DNA of 64,000 nt, taken from JBBQVS01 sp963792705 (GTDB lineage: Bacteria > Chloroflexota > Ktedonobacteria > Ktedonobacterales > Ktedonobacteraceae). The stretch lies in NCBI GenBank assembly GCA_963792705.1, contig CAWBXD010000012.1:682001-746000 (forward strand), written 5' to 3'. Shown here one piece after another: positions 42,277 to 50,182 of this stretch (position 1 is its first letter; each line of letters starts with the position of its first letter). A program made the position numbers and the translations under genes. The notes below the pieces were generated by a model. That model saw nothing but the letters and a program-made list of their open reading frames with translations. It was not told where the DNA came from and made no database searches.

Positions 42277-43557
42277 TTATTTCCCATAAAACGCTAGTGT
42301 GCCATAAAAATTTACGAATATTCCATAGCACAAAAGCAATAGCTGAAGCGATTTAGGAATATAGTTCAAGATAAAGATGAGCAGAAGAAACAAGAGAGGC
42401 ATGATATCAAAAAAGTACCGATTGCCAAATTGTATCCATCCAGTTGCGAAATAAAGCATGAGAAACACTACACTCAAGCCAATAACTCCGCTTGCCATAA
42501 GTAAGAATAGACGCTTTTTCCTGTCTTCAAGTTTTTTGATAAGAAGTCCAGGCAAAAGAAGTAACGTGGGGTAAACCAAAAACACGCTATTCCCTTCGAC
42601 ATCTATTACTACGGGTCGGCTTGTAAGCGAAAAGCGAATAGGATTAAGAAAGTAGTAATAGATGTTGTGCGGAACGTAACTGAGCGACAGAACACGATTG
42701 CTTTTGAGAATCGCGTCATACCTCACGCTTCCTACCTGATATCGTTGTCCAGTTTCCAGGATACTATGAAACTTGAGGTAGTTGTAGAGTACACCTAAGC
42801 CGACAAAAGCACACGTCAGGAAGCCAAACGACCACACTATTTGAGATGGCACGCTTTTACCTAAAAGTTTGTAATGAAAAAAGATGTAGAGAAACAAAAG
42901 GCCATTAAAGAGAAGGCTATATCTGGACAGACAAGCCAGGTAGAAAAAGACAACCGAGAGAACAAAATACGTGTGTTTGTCGTTGTTAAGGAACGTGAAA
43001 TAAAAGAGATAAAACAACAAAAGATAGGTAGTGGCAAAGATTTGACTTGTGAACCAAATTTGTCCAGTTAACGAAAGCACAAAATTGGGAGATGCAAGCC
43101 CAAAGCTAAATACAAGAAATGCTTCTGAGAATAACGATAAGGGGATACCAAAGTATTCTTTGAACGCTTGCACGAGAAGATAGAAAAGCGCAACATTGGC
43201 AGTTCCACCAATAAGGGTATAAAAGATATCGCTTGCTTGCAAATGAGAGAAAAGATAAAACGGAAGGATAAATAAGACAGGTGCTGGTCCCCAGTATAAA
43301 TACTTCTTGCCTTGAAATACTGAAAGATCATATCGTGCCCCTGTAGTAACATAGACACGTCCATGAAAAAACGCATCTATCTGATAGCTATAATAGTTTC
43401 TTATTGTCGTGGCAAAGATATTACCAGTAATATAGTTTGAGAAGTAGAAATAGATGCTACAAATGACAAGGCATATGAGCAGTCCAAAGATGGGATTTCT
43501 GAGTTGGGAGAAAGTTTTGTTTTCTGTAGCAGCACTTCTATCTACGACACTATTCAT
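42277..43557 (-). CDS. Polytopic membrane protein, possible GT-C glycosyltransferase
   Basis: The 426-residue protein has about ten hydrophobic helices and is rich in Phe and Tyr. After the first helix the outside loop has DAFFHGRVYVTTGARYDLSVFQGKKYLYWGPAP, similar in layout to GT-C enzymes that use lipid-linked sugars, but no catalytic Asp-Asp or Asp-Glu pair is obvious. Its A/T-rich codon use differs from the neighbours, which may mean recent acquisition. Function remains uncertain. Confidence 0.7.
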   Translation of the reverse strand: MNSVVDRSAATENKTFSQLRNPIFGLLICLVICSIYFYFSNYITGNIFATTIRNYYSYQIDAFFHGRVYVTTGARYDLSVFQGKKYLYWGPAPVLFILPFYLFSHLQASDIFYTLIGGTANVALFYLLVQAFKEYFGIPLSLFSEAFLVFSFGLASPNFVLSLTGQIWFTSQIFATTYLLLFYLFYFTFLNNDKHTYFVLSVVFFYLACLSRYSLLFNGLLFLYIFFHYKLLGKSVPSQIVWSFGFLTCAFVGLGVLYNYLKFHSILETGQRYQVGSVRYDAILKSNRVLSLSYVPHNIYYYFLNPIRFSLTSRPVVIDVEGNSVFLVYPTLLLLPGLLIKKLEDRKKRLFLLMASGVIGLSVVFLMLYFATGWIQFGNRYFFDIMPLLFLLLIFILNYIPKSLQLLLLCYGIFVNFYGTLAFYGK

Positions 43558-43718
43558 TTACAGTCCTTCTTTACTACGATATTCTTTGTCGATTGTCCCA
43601 AAAGCAAGTAAATATGTCAAGGTACCAATTTATACTCATGAGAGTTTTTGCTAAAGCAGCATGTTTATCTTTGATGTATACTATGTTATTGTCACTGAAT
43701 AGAGAAAGGTCATCACCA

Positions 43719-46316
43719 ATGCTGCAGAATACTCTCCTCCGTTCACTCAAAACGCTCCTTCCCAAAGGGCAGGTATTTACTGATCTGGCGGCATTGCTTG
43801 TGTATGAGGTTGATGCTGGTCTCGACAAGGGACGACCTGAAGCGGTGGTGTTTCCTCGTACAGCAGAGGAGGTGGTGCGAGTCGTGCAGTGGGCAGCCAC
43901 TCATCACGTGCCCTTAGTAGCGCGTGGTGCTGGTACGGGCCTGTCTGGTGGAGCGGTTGCTGATCGTGGTGGTATTATCGTTGAGTTCGCTAAGATGAAT
44001 CGCATTCTTGAAATGGATGTGTTTGGACGTAGTGTTGTCACTGAGCCTGCTGTGATTAACTTGCGGCTAGATGAGCAAGCTAGACTGCACGGTCTTTATT
44101 TTCCTCCTGACCCAGCCAGCCAACGTGCCTCGACAATCGGCGGCAACGTCTCCGAAAATTCAGGTGGCCCCCACTGTTTCAAGTACGGCGTGACAACAAA
44201 CTACATCACTGGCCTCGATGTTGTGTTAGCAGATGGGCGGCAGGTACGTGTCGGTGGACGTGCGTTGGATTATCCCGAATATGACCTGTGTGGTCTTATT
44301 ACAGGTAGTGAGGGTATGCTCGCACTGATAACCTCCATCTCCGCACGTTTAATACGTAATCCACCTGGGGTCAAGACAATGCTCGCCATCTTTGAAAGCG
44401 TCGAGCACGCAGCCGATGCGGTCTCCGTGATTATCGCGGCTGGGCTGATGCCCGCGACGATGGAGATGATGGATCAGAAAATTACCAGGATGGTCGAGCC
44501 ATATGCACACGCCGGGCTACCTCTGGACGCAGGTGCCATTCTCATCATTGAGATGGATGGCTATCCAGAAAGTCTCGATGCACAAGTTGCTGAGATTGAG
44601 CAGTTGTTGCAGGAACAAGGAGTACGTGAGATACGTATTGCGAGTAATGCAGAGGAACGATACAAAATTTGGCTGGCTCGTAAGAGTGTCGCTGGTGCTA
44701 TTGCGCGTTTGACACCGGCTTACTATACCGTTGATATCACGGTTCCACGTAGCCGTTTACGCGATATCCTGGCACAAGTTGACCCCATTTGTGAGAAATA
44801 TGACTTACGTGTAGGACACCTCATGCATGCAGGCGATGGTAATCTGCATCCAATGGTGCTTGTGCCAGACCCACAGGACCCGGAATTGATGAAGCGTGTT
44901 CATACAGCTTGTTGGGAAATGGTCAAGTGTTGTGTTGAGATGGGCGGTAGCCTTACGGGCGAGCATGGTGTCGGTATTGAGAAGCGCGAGTATATGACAA
45001 TTATGCATAACGCCGCAGAATTGCTCGCCATGTGGGATGTCAAGCAAGCGTTTGACCCTAATAGCATCTTCAATCCAGGTAAAGTATTTCCTGTTGCAAC
45101 CGATAATACAACTCCATTTGCCGGATATGCCAAACAAGATATTACGAGGGTAGAGCCAAGGACACTTCCAAGTGTACGCTTTGCTCCATCTAGTGCAGAA
45201 GAGGCCGCACAGGGACTGCTCGCACTCTCTCACGAACGGCAGAAGGTACGTATTAGCAATGCTGATAGCGAAACAGCGAATACCACCATTCTCACGACAA
45301 CAGCTTTGAATGGTATCAAGACATATGCACCTGATGACCTCTACATCACCGTTGGAGCAGGAACTCCACTTGTCGAGATACAAACCTTTCTTGAAGAAAA
45401 GGGCAAATATCTCCCACTCGCCTCGCCGTGGCCTCTTGCTACAATCGGTGGCCTCGTTGCGGCAAATATCAATGCACCACTACGAATGCGCTACGGATCG
45501 CTACGTGATCTTGTTCTTTGTGCAACAGTCGCTTTAGCTGATGGACGTGTCATTCGTACTGGTCGCCCGATTGTCAAGAATGTCGCAGGGTACGACCTGA
45601 CAAAAATATTCATTGGCTCACGTGGTACATTAGGACTTCTCACGGATATCACGCTCAAGTTTTTCGCACAGCCACGCGCAAAACGTACATTACTCGTCTC
45701 TACCGAAACTCTTCTCGATGCTCTCAAAGTTGCAAAAGCACTTCTTCCACTCGCCCTAACAGCAGCAGCAATTCTAGTATGCAAAGAGACTGCTCACAAC
45801 CACTATACGTTGCTCTACACAGCCGAAGGACAGGCTGAGGACGTGGAGGCAGAACTTCGTCAGGTACGCGATATGTTGCGTTCACAAGGTATACTCACGG
45901 CCCAAGAGACTGATACGACTGGAACCGATGTGTGGACTCGGTTGCTAGCGATAGGAACGGTTATCCGTGTGGGAGTACCCGCGAAAGACCTGGCGGCATA
46001 TATGCAAGAGCACACAACACGCATTCACGAAGGAGATTTTGTTGCGGACATAAGTAGCGGTTGTCTCTACGCTATAAAGACTATAGGAAGTACGAATGAG
46101 ATATCAAGCTGGATTAACGTGCTACGTCAGCCAGCATTATTGTATGAAGGTTACGCGGTAGTGATGAACCCTGCTGAGGAGATGCCCAACAGTGATCGTT
46201 GGGGCTATCGACCGCAAGCATTAGAGGTGATGAAGCGTTTAAAACAGCGTTGGGACCCTAGTGATACACTACAAGGGGAAAGTTTCTATCTTGACACCGC
46301 TCGTGAACGGTCGTAA
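43719..46316 (+). CDS. GlcD-GlcE fusion flavoprotein (glycolate/D-lactate dehydrogenase-like)
   Basis: The 865-residue protein is two FAD-linked oxidase units in one chain. Residues 1-470 match GlcD: PLVARGAGTGLSGGAV (FAD loop), STIGGNVSENSGGP, GSEGMLALIT and the C-terminal HAGDGNLHP and GSLTGEHGVGIEKR. Residues about 485-865 match GlcE: PLASPWPLATIGGLVAANINAP, GRPIVKNVAGYDLTK and GTLGLLTDIT. In E. coli these are separate subunits that work with the iron-sulfur protein GlcF; no glcF is seen beside this gene. The start at 43719 has GAAAGG about 8 nt upstream; upstream in-frame Met codons lack support. It probably oxidises glycolate or another 2-hydroxy acid. Confidence 0.92.
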   Translation: MLQNTLLRSLKTLLPKGQVFTDLAALLVYEVDAGLDKGRPEAVVFPRTAEEVVRVVQWAATHHVPLVARGAGTGLSGGAVADRGGIIVEFAKMNRILEMDVFGRSVVTEPAVINLRLDEQARLHGLYFPPDPASQRASTIGGNVSENSGGPHCFKYGVTTNYITGLDVVLADGRQVRVGGRALDYPEYDLCGLITGSEGMLALITSISARLIRNPPGVKTMLAIFESVEHAADAVSVIIAAGLMPATMEMMDQKITRMVEPYAHAGLPLDAGAILIIEMDGYPESLDAQVAEIEQLLQEQGVREIRIASNAEERYKIWLARKSVAGAIARLTPAYYTVDITVPRSRLRDILAQVDPICEKYDLRVGHLMHAGDGNLHPMVLVPDPQDPELMKRVHTACWEMVKCCVEMGGSLTGEHGVGIEKREYMTIMHNAAELLAMWDVKQAFDPNSIFNPGKVFPVATDNTTPFAGYAKQDITRVEPRTLPSVRFAPSSAEEAAQGLLALSHERQKVRISNADSETANTTILTTTALNGIKTYAPDDLYITVGAGTPLVEIQTFLEEKGKYLPLASPWPLATIGGLVAANINAPLRMRYGSLRDLVLCATVALADGRVIRTGRPIVKNVAGYDLTKIFIGSRGTLGLLTDITLKFFAQPRAKRTLLVSTETLLDALKVAKALLPLALTAAAILVCKETAHNHYTLLYTAEGQAEDVEAELRQVRDMLRSQGILTAQETDTTGTDVWTRLLAIGTVIRVGVPAKDLAAYMQEHTTRIHEGDFVADISSGCLYAIKTIGSTNEISSWINVLRQPALLYEGYAVVMNPAEEMPNSDRWGYRPQALEVMKRLKQRWDPSDTLQGESFYLDTARERS

Positions 46317-46370
46317 GATGGTTTAAGCATTGATAGATACACCTCCCGCATCCGCTAAGGAGCCGTTCGT

Positions 46371-46856
46371 ATGGCGTTTCAAATCTGTATTAAGACAGAA
46401 AAATCGTTACAGCAACTAGCCACGGAAATTCGTGACCTTTTCTCTTTGCCTCCATTTAAAGAGCATGCGTTTTCTGGCGAACCCTATTGTCAATTTGATA
46501 TGCTAGGGATGCTTATTCTCATTCATTTTGCTGATGAAGAGGACAGGGAACCAGAAGTAATGCATTACCCCTATTGCTTTGATATGCAAGCGTCTTTTAC
46601 AGACCACAAATTAGATACCGACGAAATGGAATATCGTTTACAACCATATTATGCTCAATTACTCACTTTTCGGCTAGGGTTAGATACGGCATATCACGAG
46701 AAACAAAGAGTTGGTCATCATTGGCAGATGCGATACAACTTTCTACGCAAAAACCCAAAATGGAACGAAAATATTTTATATGGTGAGGAGGGATGGGAAC
46801 CTGCTGTTCTCGTCGCTCAACCAAGTGCATGGCGTAGCATGCTCCCTGTTTTTTAA
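46371..46856 (+). CDS. Unknown soluble protein, 161 residues
   Basis: I recognise no family. The protein is soluble, rich in aromatic residues and His, and has no membrane segment or signal. The arrangement (FQICIKTEKSLQQLATEIRDLF ... FDMLGMLILIHFADEE ... WQMRYNFLRKNPKWN) looks like a compact alpha/beta domain. Translation signals are good (AAGGAG 9 nt upstream). It lies 54 bp after the GlcDE fusion gene and 28 bp before the probable selenoprotein, so all three may be one transcript. Confidence 0.75.
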   Translation: MAFQICIKTEKSLQQLATEIRDLFSLPPFKEHAFSGEPYCQFDMLGMLILIHFADEEDREPEVMHYPYCFDMQASFTDHKLDTDEMEYRLQPYYAQLLTFRLGLDTAYHEKQRVGHHWQMRYNFLRKNPKWNENILYGEEGWEPAVLVAQPSAWRSMLPVF

Positions 46857-46884
46857 GAAAAGCTAGTGTAGAAGATAAAGAAAT

Positions 46885-47430
46885 ATGTCTGAATCTGTTC
46901 CTCAACCCCGTATTCCACCCGATGACACAGTGCAGTTACCAACGAATACAGAATTGACGGGCGTTGCTAACATGTCTACCCTGTTCCGTGTGATGGGTCA
47001 TCGTCCAAACCTGATGCAACAATCGGCGCAATTGCTAGAGTCTGCGATGCGTACTGGCACGGTTGAGCCACAACTGAAAGAGTTACTCGCCATACGTGTT
47101 TCACAGGTCAATGCATGCTTCTATTGAATGGAGGCACATACTGCCTTGGCAAGGCAGATTGGGGTAAGTGAAGACCTGCTGGACGCACTGTATCATATAG
47201 ATGGTCATAAAGATGTGTTTACGGCACGTGAACTAGCGGCACTGCGGTATGCAGAGATTATGACAACCAGTGCGCGTGACGTTGACGAGGAACTATGGGA
47301 CGAGTTACAGTTATATTTTGATGATGGTGAATTGGTAGAACTCTCAACCGTTATCGGCCTGTTCAACTTTTTCAACCGTTTCGCGGACGCATTACAAATA
47401 CATCCACAAGTAGCAATAAAGAAGGAATAA
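46885..47430 (+). CDS. AhpD/carboxymuconolactone decarboxylase-family protein, probable selenoprotein (in-frame TGA, Sec81)
   Basis: Two ORFs in the same frame are split by one TGA at 47125-47127. Together they give a 181-residue AhpD-like protein. Its catalytic motif reads E66-x11-C78-F-Y-[TGA81]-M-E-A-H85, which is E-x11-CxxC-x3-H with the second Cys replaced by TGA. The rest of the fold is intact on both sides (LLAIRVSQVNACFY, then TALARQIGVSEDLLDALY and ELAALRYAEIMT), arguing against decay. A hairpin at 47141-47157 (7-bp stem, GGC loop) is at the position of a bacterial SECIS element. I read TGA as selenocysteine; CxxU redox motifs are known in AhpD-like selenoproteins. Alternatives are a point mutation (TGC or TGT to TGA) or two coupled genes, since ATG follows the TGA directly, though without a ribosome-binding site. 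Confidence 0.7.
47141..47157 (+). promoter_or_regulatory. Candidate bacterial SECIS element
   Basis: CTGCCTT and AAGGCAG pair perfectly around the loop GGC. The loop starts 20 nt after the TGA, and its first base is G. Published bacterial SECIS rules ask for a small stem-loop a short way downstream with G among the first loop bases; this fits. Confidence 0.6.
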
Positions 47431-47482
47431 GCCACCACGTCTGGCAACGAAGAGATTTTATTTAGAGGAGTATAGAAAAGAT

Positions 47483-47722
47483 ATGTTTAAAGAAGATCAG
47501 AAACTAGAAGGTTTGATGCAAGACCTGCGAGAGTTAGAAACTTATCTACAGGGACGTGGAGAAAAGACGCGTGAACTCTCACTAAAGTTTGCCGAAAATG
47601 CCAGGAAAGATGCATCAAATAGAGAATTCGACCTAAATCAATCTCGTATGCTGGATTATCAACACGGCGTATGGAACGACATAGCCAACTTAGTCGAGAA
47701 GCTCATCAAAAAGTACGAATAA
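47483..47722 (+). CDS. Unknown small coiled-coil protein, 79 residues
   Basis: A small, highly charged, helical protein (LEGLMQDLRELETYLQGRGEKTREL ... WNDIANLVEKLIKKYE) with no known family. AGAGGAG precedes the ATG by 12 nt. It lies 52 bp after the selenoprotein gene and is followed by a terminator. A decayed homologue of its 3' end is visible at 48174-48269. Confidence 0.75.
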   Translation: MFKEDQKLEGLMQDLRELETYLQGRGEKTRELSLKFAENARKDASNREFDLNQSRMLDYQHGVWNDIANLVEKLIKKYE

Positions 47723-47731
47723 ACAAACTAT

Positions 47732-47772
47732 AAAAAGAGGGAAGAAAACTAATAAGCTTCTTCCCTCTTTTT
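47732..47772 (+). terminator. Intrinsic terminator after the 79-residue protein gene
   Basis: AAAAGAGGGAAGAA pairs with TTCTTCCCTCTTTT around a loop of about 12 nt; the T-run of the right arm continues. It begins 10 nt after the stop codon. Confidence 0.82.
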
Positions 47773-47940
47773 GTATTCGGTCTGAGCAGCACAACAATGT
47801 ATTAACATTTACCTTTTCCTCAGGCCACTATGCTGTATATGTGTAACTCTTGCATTCGCGAGGATGTGTTCACTACAATATTCAGCAAGAAAATTCTTTA
47901 AACATTCCATAGATGTTCCATGAAAGGGAGAGAACGTGTC

Positions 47941-48147
47941 ATGCGCGAGTTCGTCCATGCACAAGAGAGACTGAAACGAGCAATTTTACAACAGAAGCAA
48001 GTCAACATACAATACGAGGATGCAAGAACACAAGCGGAGGAAGCCGCTATTGAAAACGAGTTCATGAGAGTACGAAAGAGGGAACATGAAGAAGAAAAGA
48101 CAGCATTTCGAGAAGTGCTTGCTCGTTTTCGCCGTAAACTTTTATAA
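47941..48147 (+). CDS. Unknown small basic coiled-coil protein, 68 residues
   Basis: A highly charged single-helix protein (REFVHAQERLKRAILQQKQ ... EFMRVRKREHEEEK) without recognised family. I prefer the ATG at 47941, with AAGGGAG 8-9 nt upstream, over the ATG at 47920, which has none. It lies next to the remnant of a paralogue of the 79-residue gene, so the region seems to be a small duplicated cluster. Confidence 0.6.
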   Translation: MREFVHAQERLKRAILQQKQVNIQYEDARTQAEEAAIENEFMRVRKREHEEEKTAFREVLARFRRKLL

Positions 48148-48173
48148 ATCAGCATTGCATAACGGAGCCAGCG

Positions 48174-48269
48174 AACTCCAGACAGCGTGTGGTACGAAAA
48201 GAATTTCGAGGACGGATATCGTATGAGATCGGTAATTTAGTCGATAAGATGCTGAAACAATATGAATAA
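48174..48269 (+). pseudogene. Remnant of a paralogue of the 79-residue protein gene
   Basis: Reading toward the TAA at 48267-48269 gives EIGNLVDKMLKQYE, closely similar to DIANLVEKLIKKYE, the end of the protein encoded at 47483-47722. Upstream in frame, RKEFRGRISY resembles parts of the same protein, but there is no start codon and the similarity fades. It appears to be the 3' end of a deleted copy. A terminator follows at 48271, as in the intact copy. Confidence 0.6.
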
Positions 48270-48270
48270 T

Positions 48271-48333
48271 AACAAAAGAGCGGTACATGGTACCTGTGCA
48301 TTCGGCACAGGTACCATGTACCGCTCTTTTGTT
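48271..48333. terminator. Convergent intrinsic terminator
   Basis: Two arms of about 28 nt (AACAAAAGAGCGGTACATGG and complement) with A and T ends around a short loop. It separates the remnant gene from the convergent YtxH gene and can act both ways. Confidence 0.85.
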
Positions 48334-48335
48334 GT

Positions 48336-48587
48336 TTAGAGATTACCGTTTTTGGTTTGGCTGTATCGGTCGGACAACTCGATTTTCGTGCGGTTATAGA
48401 GTTCACGTCCCTGCTCTAAGGCAGCATTCGCGCGTGCGCGCACATCATCGTTAAGATCGTTTGAGCGCAGCATGATACCGCGCTCTTGCAGTTGTGCGCG
48501 TGTCGCCTCACCAGATTGAGGGGCAAAAATCAAAGCGGCTGCAGCTCCAACACCAAGGCCAAGCAATAATCCAAAAAGAAATTTCAT
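48336..48587 (-). CDS. YtxH-domain small membrane protein
   Basis: The 83-residue protein has an N-terminal Gly-rich membrane helix (FLFGLLLGLGVGAAAALIFAPQSG) followed by GEATRAQLQERG and a helical charged tail, the YtxH/gas-vesicle-like pattern. Members are linked to envelope stress in Firmicutes; the role is not established. It follows AAGGAG. Confidence 0.85.
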   Translation of the reverse strand: MKFLFGLLLGLGVGAAAALIFAPQSGEATRAQLQERGIMLRSNDLNDDVRARANAALEQGRELYNRTKIELSDRYSQTKNGNL

Positions 48588-48677
48588 AAGTATAGCTCCT
48601 TCATAATAGTATAATGTAGTGTGCGTTCTGTCTGCTAGTATACATGGCTAGTCTAGTACACATAAAGAGAAACGTGT

Positions 48678-49133
48678 TTACCGCACTGCTTTGTCGAGCA
48701 GTTGCTCGACGGTATCAAGCAAGACATCAAGTTCAAAAGGTTTTTGTAACAGGTAAACGCCGTGATAATACTGTGGTTGCTCCCGTATCAACTTCGATAC
48801 CTCTTCAGCCTCAAGAACAGCAGCAGTGTAGACGATAACGGGAACATCGGCAGTGATCTCATCATCTTTTATTTGTTTCAGGATATCCTGCCCTGATGCT
48901 TCACCCAGTTTCAAATCGAGAATAAGTAGATCGGGTAGCGTACTTTTGACACATTCAAACGCACCGTTGCCATCCTGAAGAATTGAGACTTGATATTCTT
49001 CATCTTCCAGAACTCTACGCATCAGGCGCAAAAGGTCGTTTCTGTCGTCAACAACCAGTATTCGTTTTGTCACATCCCTATCGGTGTTTTTCCTTACGTG
49101 TAGGTGCTCCATCGCACATACAAAAAGGAACAC
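48678..49133 (-). CDS. Single-domain response regulator
   Basis: The protein is a stand-alone receiver domain: VVDDRNDLLRLMRRVLEDE (acidic pair), phospho-acceptor Asp in LLILDLKLGEASG, VYTAA (Thr) and LQKPFELD (Lys). There is no output domain, so it acts through protein contacts or as a phosphate relay. No histidine kinase is adjacent. The start is unclear: a GTG at 49133 lies only 2 nt after AGGAGG, and the ATG at 49112 gives 144 residues. Confidence 0.9.
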   Translation of the reverse strand: MFLFVCAMEHLHVRKNTDRDVTKRILVVDDRNDLLRLMRRVLEDEEYQVSILQDGNGAFECVKSTLPDLLILDLKLGEASGQDILKQIKDDEITADVPVIVYTAAVLEAEEVSKLIREQPQYYHGVYLLQKPFELDVLLDTVEQLLDKAVR

Positions 49134-49483
49134 CGCCTCCTATTTTCCCTTGAGTCGTCGTTGTGTACTGCGGCTTCCTTGAGAACGTATGACAAGAGCA
49201 TACACGACAACGCTTGATTTTCGTCAGTAGTGTATCACGTCATGCACAATCAAACAAGCATTTTCTCACACTATTTTCTTGTGTTACATTACGTAGTACG
49301 CATTCACCTATGCAAGAGGATACAATTAGTATCCATATACAAATCAGGTAAGCAGGATATTGACAGACACACATAGCTTGTGCGCTTCTGATGTCTCTTG
49401 ACAGGCCGTGGTATAGTATGAATGTACGTATGGTTGTTAGTGGGAATGCCAAAAGCACCTTTCATTATATACTCTTTATGTAC
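49134..49483. other. Gene-free leader region of tRNA-Lys
   Basis: This 350-bp stretch has no credible ORF. Two TTGACA words occur at 49360 and 49398 and a TATAGT at 49412, but spacings do not fit a standard promoter; the tRNA promoter is probably among them. Confidence 0.4.
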
Positions 49484-49555
49484 GACCGCGTAGCTCAGTG
49501 GTAGAGCAATCGACTTTTAATCGATTGGCCGTGGGTTCAAATCCCACCGCGGTCA
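49484..49555 (+). tRNA. tRNA-Lys (anticodon TTT)
   Basis: The cloverleaf is complete: acceptor arms GACCGCG (49484-49490) and CGCGGTC (49548-49554), D arm with AGCTCAGTGGTAGAGC, anticodon stem ATCGA/TCGAT with loop CTTTTAA (anticodon TTT) and T arm GTGGG-TTCAAAT-CCCAC. The discriminator is A; the 3' CCA is not encoded and must be added. Confidence 0.95.
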
Positions 49556-49575
49556 CTTATACTCACATCATTCCT

Positions 49576-50049
49576 CTAAATCTCATAATCTTTTGCCCAC
49601 CGTACATTCTTCTCCTGATTATTCTTTGTGGGTACAAGCCGTAAGTTGACTTGTGATGTTCCTGTATGACTAATAGGTACTAAATATACTCCTCTTGTTT
49701 CGCCACAATACACCGCGAAATAGTCAATTTGTCCATGATAAGATTTACTTCCATTGACAGTTTTTCCCGCACGGGTATGATAGTAGAGACTAGCAGGAGC
49801 AAATTCTATATACTCTCCATTCGATCTGCCTGTTTTACATTGAATGCGCCAAAATTTACCGTCAGCGTCTTCGATCACTAAATCATAACGGAGATTGTCC
49901 CCAAAGGGTTTTAAGACCTCATAACCAAGTTCTACAAACTTTGCCATAATTATTGCTTCACTTCGCTCTCCTACCGCCTTAGGGTTCTGCCTCGGTTTCA
50001 ACAGTTCCGTTGCTTTCCCTTCCTTTATTGTTCTAGGATACCTAAACAC
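49576..50049 (-). CDS. PD-(D/E)XK endonuclease-like protein (I-SspI type)
   Basis: The 157-residue protein has the group-I-intron-endonuclease-like PD-(D/E)XK core: GERSEAIIMAKFVELGYEVLKPFGDN, RYDLVIEDADGKFWRIQCKTGR (D...QxK) and IDYFAVYCGE. The founding member is a homing enzyme encoded in a cyanobacterial tRNA intron. Here the gene is free-standing, 20 bp beyond a tRNA-Lys gene on the opposite strand, and no intron is present. It may be a host-adapted nuclease or a mobile gene that targets the tRNA. The start (GTG at 50049) lies in an inverted repeat (ATACCTAAAC...GTTTAGGTAT) and is uncertain. Confidence 0.78.
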   Translation of the reverse strand: MFRYPRTIKEGKATELLKPRQNPKAVGERSEAIIMAKFVELGYEVLKPFGDNLRYDLVIEDADGKFWRIQCKTGRSNGEYIEFAPASLYYHTRAGKTVNGSKSYHGQIDYFAVYCGETRGVYLVPISHTGTSQVNLRLVPTKNNQEKNVRWAKDYEI

Positions 50050-50182
50050 ACATCGTTTAGGTATTTTGCTTAACTCTATTACAGGTATACCTACATGATC
50101 ACCTCTAAACCCCGAAAATTATTATACTTGAGTTTATATATTCTAGTCAATCTATCTTCTCAATCTGAAAGGCTAGAGTATG

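Noticed and set aside
47128..47430. A separate 100-residue gene starting at the ATG directly after the TGA
   Set aside because: There is no ribosome-binding site, the start would fall right after a catalytic position, and the family fold needs the upstream half. Kept only as an alternative to selenocysteine insertion.
49398..49417. TTGACA and TATAGT as the tRNA-Lys promoter
   Set aside because: They are only 8 nt apart, too close for a sigma-A promoter.
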